DNA of 10,957 nt, from the NCBI GenBank assembly GCA_964385705.1, contig CAYLQG010000049.1, positions 1 to 10,957 on the forward strand, given 5' to 3'. This DNA is from DATKGN01 sp964385705 (GTDB lineage: Bacteria; Patescibacteriota; Microgenomatia; UBA10105; UBA927). The translations under genes and the position numbers were made by a program. A model generated the notes under the pieces. The model saw nothing but the letters and a program-made list of their open reading frames with translations, did not search any database and was not told where the DNA came from. Positions 6,718 through 10,957 of this stretch are shown one piece after another; the stretch's first letter is position 1, and each line of letters opens with the position of its first letter.

Positions 6718-6725
6718 AGCGCGTC

Positions 6726-7556
6726 CTATGTAATGGCAGAAATAACCTCGATAACCTGGGCAAGCGATTTCTTCGTCGCCCTCATGTCGGGGTTTTTCGA
6801 GCTGCCGTTTAGTACCATATGATGGCTTGCATGGAGAAACCATGTGGCCTCCGGTTCCTGCGCTTTGAGAATATCATAGACAGGAGTGAGGTCGATCTCT
6901 TTTTTCGGAAACGCCTTGACCCTCAGATACCCCTTTTTCGGATCTTTACGGATTGCAATCATATACCCCATTTTCTGCGCCAGATGGACGACATCGTCAT
7001 TCGGGGTCAGGACGCCAATACCACGACCCCACTTCGTGGTAAATTCAACGCCTTTTTCTTTCAGTTCTTTTTCCGCCCACACTTTGTTTTGCAGTGATTT
7101 ATAAATACCGTCGAGGGCATTCATCGCGAGGTCAACGATCTTAATCGGATTATCGGCGTAGAGAAGCCGCCACCCGTCGATCTGGGCCACCAGTCCGAAT
7201 TCCCAGAAATCAGCGGTTGGATTTGGAAAGTACACTTCACGGAAATGATCAATGTCATTGACAACAGCCACCAGGCGCTCAAGTGCGGTATCCGCCCCGC
7301 GCATCCGTTTAATCTCTTCATAAATAAGCGTGGAAGCGCAGATGTCGGCATCGGTCTGATGGTGGTCAAATCTCCCGAATCCCGTGTCTACATGGAGAAT
7401 CTCTTCGTCATCGTCGGGTGGAAGTTTTCCAAGCGTCGTCCCCGCCGGCACAAATGCATACGCCGCTTCCTCCCAACCTTGAAGGAATGTTTTCACAAGC
7501 CAGACGCTCGTGACAGCATCGCAATCAGGACCGATATGGGTGACAATCGTTTTCAT
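6726..7556 (-). CDS. DHH/MYG1-like metal-dependent phosphoesterase family protein
   Basis: This 276-residue protein has the acidic and histidine pattern of DHH-type phosphoesterases: THIGPDCDA (6-14, with D11-x-D13), HVDTGFG (55-61, D57), FDHHQTD (63-69, the DHH triplet at 64-66) and VNDIDHF (99-105, D101/D103). Together they form a plausible two-metal site as in RecJ, NrnA or MYG1. Near the C-terminus, LHASHHMVLNGSS (242-254) may be the substrate-binding His/Gly loop that corresponds to the DHHA1 GGGH loop. Known relatives cut phosphodiester bonds of DNA, RNA or short nucleotides; the exact subfamily is not recognised. It heads the run of three closely spaced genes with adenosine-specific kinase and HIT, suggesting nucleotide turnover. 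No membrane segment is seen. Confidence 0.65.
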   Translation of the reverse strand: MKTIVTHIGPDCDAVTSVWLVKTFLQGWEEAAYAFVPAGTTLGKLPPDDDEEILHVDTGFGRFDHHQTDADICASTLIYEEIKRMRGADTALERLVAVVNDIDHFREVYFPNPTADFWEFGLVAQIDGWRLLYADNPIKIVDLAMNALDGIYKSLQNKVWAEKELKEKGVEFTTKWGRGIGVLTPNDDVVHLAQKMGYMIAIRKDPKKGYLRVKAFPKKEIDLTPVYDILKAQEPEATWFLHASHHMVLNGSSKNPDMRATKKSLAQVIEVISAIT

Positions 7557-7563
7557 GAGTCTA

Positions 7564-7572
7564 AGTATACCA
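7564..7572 (-). promoter_or_regulatory. Extended -10 promoter for the DHH-like gene
   Basis: TGGTATACT on the minus strand (7572-7564) fits the extended -10 pattern. The -10 ends 7 bases before ATG 7556, so the start site would fall on or beside the start codon and give a leaderless or near-leaderless mRNA. There is no Shine-Dalgarno sequence, which agrees. No clear -35 is visible. The rest of the 85-base spacer (7557-7641) shows no terminator. Confidence 0.5.
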
Positions 7573-7641
7573 AATACTTAACACAACTGCCCGAAGAGTT
7601 ATTAGCTTATATTACCTGTTGACCGAATGAGAATCGTTTAT

Positions 7642-8175
7642 TCACTCTTTTATGTATTTCTCATTTCTCAATAATTTACCATGGCGAATTTCATTTAAAT
7701 AATGAATCAACTCATCATCATCTGATAATTCTAAAAACTTTTTAAGCTGAATGGAAACGACATAAGATTTAACCGAACCCTGCCACAAACCTTCACTTCG
7801 GGTTACTAACTCTTTATGACCGTGGTCAGAGAATAATCTTTCTATTGCAGAAACAAGCCTATCATTTGTGTTAAATATGAGTTGTGTATCATCTGATAGC
7901 GTAAACCAGTCCGGAATATTGATTCCTTTCCGGTATGTCTCATGAAGCGATCCCAGTCCAATCCGAAACATGCCCGCATATAACGCCGCTGTTTGTAAAT
8001 CATGAGCGGGAATACTGTCGTCTCCTGGCGTAAAGTCTCCACGGCAATTATTATCTAAGTGGTTAAACCGGAAAAACAGACCTGTATTGCCGACTTCATA
8101 AACAGGATTATCTTTGATAGTATAACGGATGCCATCGGTGACTTTTGCCAACCTGTCCAAAAAATATTCACGCAT
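7642..8175 (-). CDS. Hypothetical protein, 177 aa
   Basis: I do not recognise this protein. It is an uninterrupted 177-residue frame between proS (20 bases upstream) and the DHH-like gene, on the same strand as its neighbours, which supports a real gene. It is soluble-looking and polar with no signal peptide or membrane helix. Visible features are an N-terminal REYFLDRLAKVTDGIRYTI, a run of aromatic and acidic residues (GLFFRFNHLDNN, GDFTPGDDS), a central helix-like stretch (LQTAALYAGMFRIGLGS), and a C-terminal helix (LIHYLNEIRHGKLL) ending in a Lys-rich tail. No catalytic motif can be named. Given the spacing it may be read through from the T-box-controlled proS transcript. Confidence 0.7.
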   Translation of the reverse strand: MREYFLDRLAKVTDGIRYTIKDNPVYEVGNTGLFFRFNHLDNNCRGDFTPGDDSIPAHDLQTAALYAGMFRIGLGSLHETYRKGINIPDWFTLSDDTQLIFNTNDRLVSAIERLFSDHGHKELVTRSEGLWQGSVKSYVVSIQLKKFLELSDDDELIHYLNEIRHGKLLRNEKYIKE

Positions 8176-8195
8176 TAAAAATTACCCGTTCAAAA

Positions 8196-9644
8196 TCAAT
8201 ACGCCTGGGCAAATATCCAGCGGTGGACGGCAGGTTTCCCACAATAGACACACGTCCCTTTTTCCTCTTTTGCTTCCAATGGAAGGCAACGCGTCGTTGC
8301 TTTCGTTTCCTTCTTAATGGCTTCTTCACAGGCTGCATCTTCGCACCAGAATGCCCTAATAAACCCACGATCGGTGGCCATAATATTTTTGAATTCCTGA
8401 TAATTTGCGGCGTCACGCGTATTCTCATCAAGGAACTTCTTAGCTTTTGCAAAAAGATTTGTTTGGATATCCTTAAGGATTTTTTCAACGGTCACAAGCA
8501 TGTTCTCCCGTTTCACCGTGATCTTTTCACCCGTATCACGCCGTGCGATCGTGACGCTCCGCTCATCAAACTCCTTTTGCCCGATCTCAAACCGGACCGG
8601 CACTCCTTTCACTTCCCACTCGTTGAATCTCCGACCGACACTCGTCTCAGTCCGGTCATCAAGTTTACTCCTGACTCCCCCGTTATTGAGCGCCTCCTTG
8701 ATCTCTCCGCAGTAGGCAAGTAACACATTTGCATCACTTCCTGTCCGCATAATCGGCATAAGAACGACCTGAATAGGCGCAATTTTGGGTGGCAGCACAA
8801 GGCCGCTGTCATCTCCATGGACAAGAAATAATCCCCCTAAACTCCGGGTCGATAGCCCCCATGACGTCTGCCAAGCAAACTCCATTTTCCCCTCACGGCT
8901 CTGGAACTGTATGTCAAAAACTTTGGAAAAATTCTGTCCTAGATTATGTGACGTCCCCGCCTGAAGCGCTTTTCCGTCGGGCATGAGCGCTTCGATCGCG
9001 AAGGTGGCCTTGGCACCTGCAAACTTCTCCGACTCGCTTTTCCGTCCCAATATGCACGGGATCGCGTAATAGTCCTCATACACCTGCCTGTACCAATCAA
9101 GGGCCTTCATGACGATATCGACAGCCTGGGCTTCGGTCTCATGAACGGTGTGTCCCTCCTGCCATAAGAATTCGGTCGTCCGGAGAAATAGGTACGTCCG
9201 TTTTTCCCACCGGACCACATTATTCCATTGATTGATAAGCATCGGGAGATCACGCCAGCTGTGAATCCACTTTTTATACATCTCATACATTATGGTTTCA
9301 CTGGTCGGCCGGACGACGAGTGGGTCTTTGAGCGTTTCGCCACCACCGATCGTAACGATCGCAAGCTCCGGTGAAAACCCTTTGACGTGCTCTTTTTCCT
9401 TTTCAAGCAATGAATACGGGATAAACAACGGAAAGTACGCATTTTCAACGCCTGCGGTCCTTATCATCCCGTTAAAGATTTCCTGAACCTTTTCCCATAA
9501 GGCGTAGCCGTAGGGCCGGATGACCATCGTGCCTTTGACCGGTCCGTAATCAGCAAGCGTCGCCTTAAGAATCACGTCGGTATACCAATCAGAAAGATTT
9601 TCTGATTTCTTTTTTAATTCTTTTTTATCAAATTGTTTTGCCAT
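8196..9644 (-). CDS. proS: Prolyl-tRNA synthetase, archaeal/eukaryal-type (short, no INS domain)
   Basis: This 482-residue class II synthetase charges tRNA-Pro. It shows the proline-site loop RPTSET (112-117), motif 2 VRWEKRTYLFLRTTEFLWQE (144-163), QAGTSHNLGQNFS (228-240) and motif 3 GDDSGLVLPPKIAPIQV (277-293), followed by the anticodon-binding domain. The C-terminal domain has C434, C439, C453, C465 and C468 (CVYCGK) and the aromatic end IFAQAY typical of the archaeal-type enzyme. The length and lack of the editing insertion separate it from the roughly 570-residue bacterial form. In-frame codons upstream of ATG 9644 hit a TAA within about 50 bases, so no longer start exists. No Shine-Dalgarno precedes the ATG. 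A T-box riboswitch controls it. Confidence 0.96.
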   Translation of the reverse strand: MAKQFDKKELKKKSENLSDWYTDVILKATLADYGPVKGTMVIRPYGYALWEKVQEIFNGMIRTAGVENAYFPLFIPYSLLEKEKEHVKGFSPELAIVTIGGGETLKDPLVVRPTSETIMYEMYKKWIHSWRDLPMLINQWNNVVRWEKRTYLFLRTTEFLWQEGHTVHETEAQAVDIVMKALDWYRQVYEDYYAIPCILGRKSESEKFAGAKATFAIEALMPDGKALQAGTSHNLGQNFSKVFDIQFQSREGKMEFAWQTSWGLSTRSLGGLFLVHGDDSGLVLPPKIAPIQVVLMPIMRTGSDANVLLAYCGEIKEALNNGGVRSKLDDRTETSVGRRFNEWEVKGVPVRFEIGQKEFDERSVTIARRDTGEKITVKRENMLVTVEKILKDIQTNLFAKAKKFLDENTRDAANYQEFKNIMATDRGFIRAFWCEDAACEEAIKKETKATTRCLPLEAKEEKGTCVYCGKPAVHRWIFAQAY

Positions 9645-9656
9645 ACCAAGTTGTGA

Positions 9657-9773
9657 AATTTCGACCTTTGCCTTTTACGCTTTTCGAAACTTCAATTCCT
9701 TTCGTTATATCGATATCGTTAAAACCGAGTAGGCACACATCGACACGGGCAAAGTGAAAAGCGTGTCGAAATT
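9657..9773 (-). promoter_or_regulatory. Post-terminator leader with competing base pairings before proS
   Basis: In the proS mRNA between the T-box terminator and the ATG, three left segments have exact complements on the right: AAUUUCGAC (9773-9765) with 9665-9657; ACGCUUUUC (9764-9756) with 9685-9677; CUUUGCC (9754-9748) with 9672-9666. The order on the right (second, third, first partner) means the second and third pairs cannot both nest inside the first. A local 8-bp hairpin, UCGACACG with CGUGUCGA (9769-9762 with 9747-9740), competes with the first two. The last arm ends 12 bases before the proS ATG. This could be a switch or the relic of an inverted duplication. Confidence 0.4.
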
Positions 9774-9787
9774 CTACTACTTGGCAT
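9719..9787 (-). CDS. Possible 22-codon upstream ORF in the proS leader
   Basis: Directly after the T-box terminator, GGAGG (9797-9793) lies 5 bases before ATG 9787, the best Shine-Dalgarno-to-start spacing in the proS leader. The frame encodes MPSSRISTRF, then SLCPCRCVPTRF, and ends at TAA 9721-9719. Three of 22 codons are proline (CCA, CCG, CCT). proS itself has no ribosome-binding site, so this ORF might affect initiation by coupling or attenuation. It could equally be the abandoned start of an older gene, or chance. Confidence 0.25.
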   Translation of the reverse strand: MPSSRISTRFSLCPCRCVPTRF

Positions 9788-9799
9788 ACATTCCTCCAC

Positions 9800-9830
9800 A
9801 AAAAAACCGTTCCTCCATAAGGACGAACGG
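9800..9830 (-). terminator. Intrinsic terminator of the proS T-box
   Basis: CCGUUCGUCC (9830-9821), loop UUAU, then GGAGGAACGG (9816-9807) gives a 10-position stem with one G-G mismatch, followed by seven U residues (9806-9800). The 5' arm is the part that the T-box antiterminator would sequester. Confidence 0.9.
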
Positions 9831-9853
9831 CTGTTCGTGGTACCACCTTACTT

Positions 9854-9909
9854 TAGTTCATAGTTAATAGATCATAGTTCATAGTGATATTTTCTGTGAA
9901 CCATGAACT
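9854..9909. repeat. A/T-rich repeat with hairpin inside the T-box leader
   Basis: TAGTTCATAGT occurs twice (9854-9864 and 9875-9885, 21-base period). The segment 9869-9884 is an imperfect inverted copy of 9894-9909 around a 9-base loop. Its 10-mer CATAGTTCAT reappears inverted at 4640-4649 in the ybeY-dnaX spacer. The composition contrasts with the GC-rich hairpins just upstream in the same leader. Confidence 0.7.
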
Positions 9910-10026
9910 TGCATTACTACGAACTCTTATTACTGCTGTTTCGGGCTTACCCGTTCCCGTTCTTGGCGGGACCGCTTACCTATGCTCGGAACATAGTATT
10001 CCCCAAAGAGATTGCGTTACTCCTTT

Positions 10027-10055
10027 ACTCTACGGGGTTTTCTCTTTCATGTCAA
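10027..10055 (-). promoter_or_regulatory. Sigma-70-type promoter for the T-box-proS transcript
   Basis: A perfect -35 TTGACA (10055-10050), an exact 17-base spacer and a -10 TAGAGT (10032-10027, 4 of 6) lie between the rseP stop and the T-box leader. Transcription would start near 10020. Confidence 0.75.
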
Positions 10056-10067
10056 GAATCCCCACCA

Positions 10068-10957
10068 TTATCCTCCCTGAGCGAGTCTAAGAATATCGTG
10101 GATGGAGATAAGTACGACCAGTGCAAGAAGTATGAGCATCCCGATCTGATGGGTGGAACGCTCAAACGCCGGGGCGATCTTCCGTCCCAATATCTTTTCA
10201 AGAAGTACAAATAACACGCGGCCTCCGTCAAGCGCCGGAATCGGCAGAACGTTTAATACAGCGAGATTTAATGATAAAAGGCTCATAAACTCAAGAACTG
10301 CACGGAAACCGAACTTTACCGCCTGACCGGTAACTTGTGCAATTCCGATGGGACCCGCGACATCAGCGCCGACCGGTTTTAATTGCACCAGCTTTACGAT
10401 AAGACCCCAGATGCCCGTAAACATATCACCGGCTCTTCCGACGTTTTGCTTGACCGCGACCCAGGGTGCACTTGAAAGCGGATACGTTTTAAGTTCCAAA
10501 TCCGAAACAGCCACGCCCATCGGTCCTTCCCCTGCCGGAAATACCTTGCGGGGGGTCAGAAACACCGGAAACGTTGAGTTATTGCGCTCAATAGTCAGCG
10601 TAATTATTTGACCTTCATGAGCCCTGGTAAATGTCACAAGATCGCCGGGAACCGTGACACTTTTGGTCTCGCCGCTTAAACCCTCGGGAGAATACGCGGC
10701 CCTAGTGATGATATCCTTGTCCCTGATCCCGGCAACAGCCGCCGGGCCTCCTGCGACCACGCTTTCTATATGCACCTGTCCCGCCGCTTCGTAGACGCCC
10801 TGGGTCAAAAGATATGTGGTGATTCCGACGGCCAGAATGAAATTCATCGTAACGCCCGCAAGGAGAATTGCGACTCGTTCCGTTTTACTGCGCGCCCAAA
10901 AATATTGCTTCTTATTGAGCCCCTTTGCTAGTTTTTCGTCCTCGTCATCTTCCCCCG
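10068..10957 (-). CDS. rseP: RseP-like M50 site-2 protease, N-terminus outside window
   Basis: The frame continues past the window edge: codons before Met 10847 encode GEDDEDEKLAKGLNKKQYFW and then ARSKTERVAILLAGVT, running into the membrane segment MNFILAVGITTYLL, so that Met is internal. A PDZ domain follows (VHIESVVAGGPAAVAGIRDK and beyond). Near the C-terminus NVLPIPALDGGRVLF carries the conserved LDGG metal-ligand motif, followed by a last hydrophobic helix (MLILLALVVLISIH). The HExxH zinc motif should lie in the missing N-terminal part. These intramembrane metalloproteases cut transmembrane anchors of anti-sigma factors and signal peptides in the cytoplasmic membrane. It ends at TAA 10070-10068, with the proS promoter starting 12 bases on. 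No RseA-type partner is visible, so the substrate is unknown. Confidence 0.92.
   Translation of the reverse strand, partial: GEDDEDEKLAKGLNKKQYFWARSKTERVAILLAGVTMNFILAVGITTYLLTQGVYEAAGQVHIESVVAGGPAAVAGIRDKDIITRAAYSPEGLSGETKSVTVPGDLVTFTRAHEGQIITLTIERNNSTFPVFLTPRKVFPAGEGPMGVAVSDLELKTYPLSSAPWVAVKQNVGRAGDMFTGIWGLIVKLVQLKPVGADVAGPIGIAQVTGQAVKFGFRAVLEFMSLLSLNLAVLNVLPIPALDGGRVLFVLLEKILGRKIAPAFERSTHQIGMLILLALVVLISIHDILRLAQGG

Larger units (their letters stand above)
9797..10020 (-). ncRNA. T-box riboswitch upstream of proS
   Basis: The T-box sequence AAGGUGGUACCACG (9849-9836) matches the conserved antiterminator AGGGUGGUACCGCG and is followed by the usual partner region GCCGUUCGUCCUU and an intrinsic terminator. 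Uncharged tRNA of the matching type normally pairs with a specifier codon in Stem I and, through its CCA end, with the T-box, letting transcription continue. The upstream 110 bases (about 10020-9910) fold into several GC-rich hairpins (for example CUAUG/CAUAG and CGGGUAAGCCCG), but I cannot place Stem I or a proline specifier with confidence. A local A/T-rich repeat lies between these hairpins and the antiterminator. Control of proS by proline charging is the natural reading. Confidence 0.88.

Noticed and set aside
6718..6843. Longer adenosine-specific kinase start at 6843
   Set aside because: The added residues overlap the DHH-like gene and are unlike the family, which begins at MDIK.
9628..9846. 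A 72-aa open frame over the proS leader
   Set aside because: It runs through the T-box motif and terminator, overlaps the proS start, and resembles no protein; the RNA element explains the sequence.

Overview
The window reads as a chromosomal segment of a Patescibacteria (Candidate Phyla Radiation) genome, probably from a metagenome assembly because it contains a 100-N scaffold gap. The phylum call is inference. It rests on compact genes on one strand, small versions of universal proteins, and an archaeal-type ProRS beside an adenosine-specific kinase, a DHH-like protein, bS21 and YqeY. TGA ends several genes (ybeY, proS, the 7642-8175 gene), so a code that reads TGA as glycine is excluded. 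Every supported gene is on the minus strand, so the window is best read from its right end.

In transcription order: rseP-like M50 protease (5' end outside the window); a TTGACA/TAGAGT promoter, a T-box riboswitch with intrinsic terminator and a 150-base post-terminator leader; proS; an unrecognised 177-aa gene; a DHH/MYG1-like phosphoesterase with its own near-leaderless promoter; adenosine-specific kinase (COG1839 type); a HIT hydrolase; an extended -10 promoter with a structured leader; rpsU-yqeY; ybeY; a palindromic repeat spacer; dnaX; the assembly gap; ybaB; a PfkB kinase; a GNAT acetyltransferase; a composite pseudogene; and an ATP-grasp ligase that runs off the left edge.

Two themes stand out. 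The first is translation and housekeeping: proS, rpsU, yqeY, ybeY, dnaX, ybaB and rseP. The second is adenosine and nucleotide handling: a PfkB (adenosine kinase-like) gene, the adenosine-specific kinase, a HIT hydrolase, and a remnant joining the start of S-adenosylhomocysteine hydrolase (SAHH) to the end of a second PfkB kinase. SAHH releases adenosine and adenosine kinases remove it, so the remnant looks like the scar of a lost SAHH-adenosine kinase gene pair.

The least ordinary signals are non-coding or broken: the T-box in front of an archaeal-type proS, with a copy of a local A/T-rich repeat inside it; mutually exclusive base pairings and a possible short ORF between its terminator and the proS start; a structured rpsU leader in which an anti-Shine-Dalgarno-like CCUCCU faces a GGAGGG; and the SAHH/PfkB scar. 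No tRNA, rRNA, CRISPR array or insertion sequence was seen.
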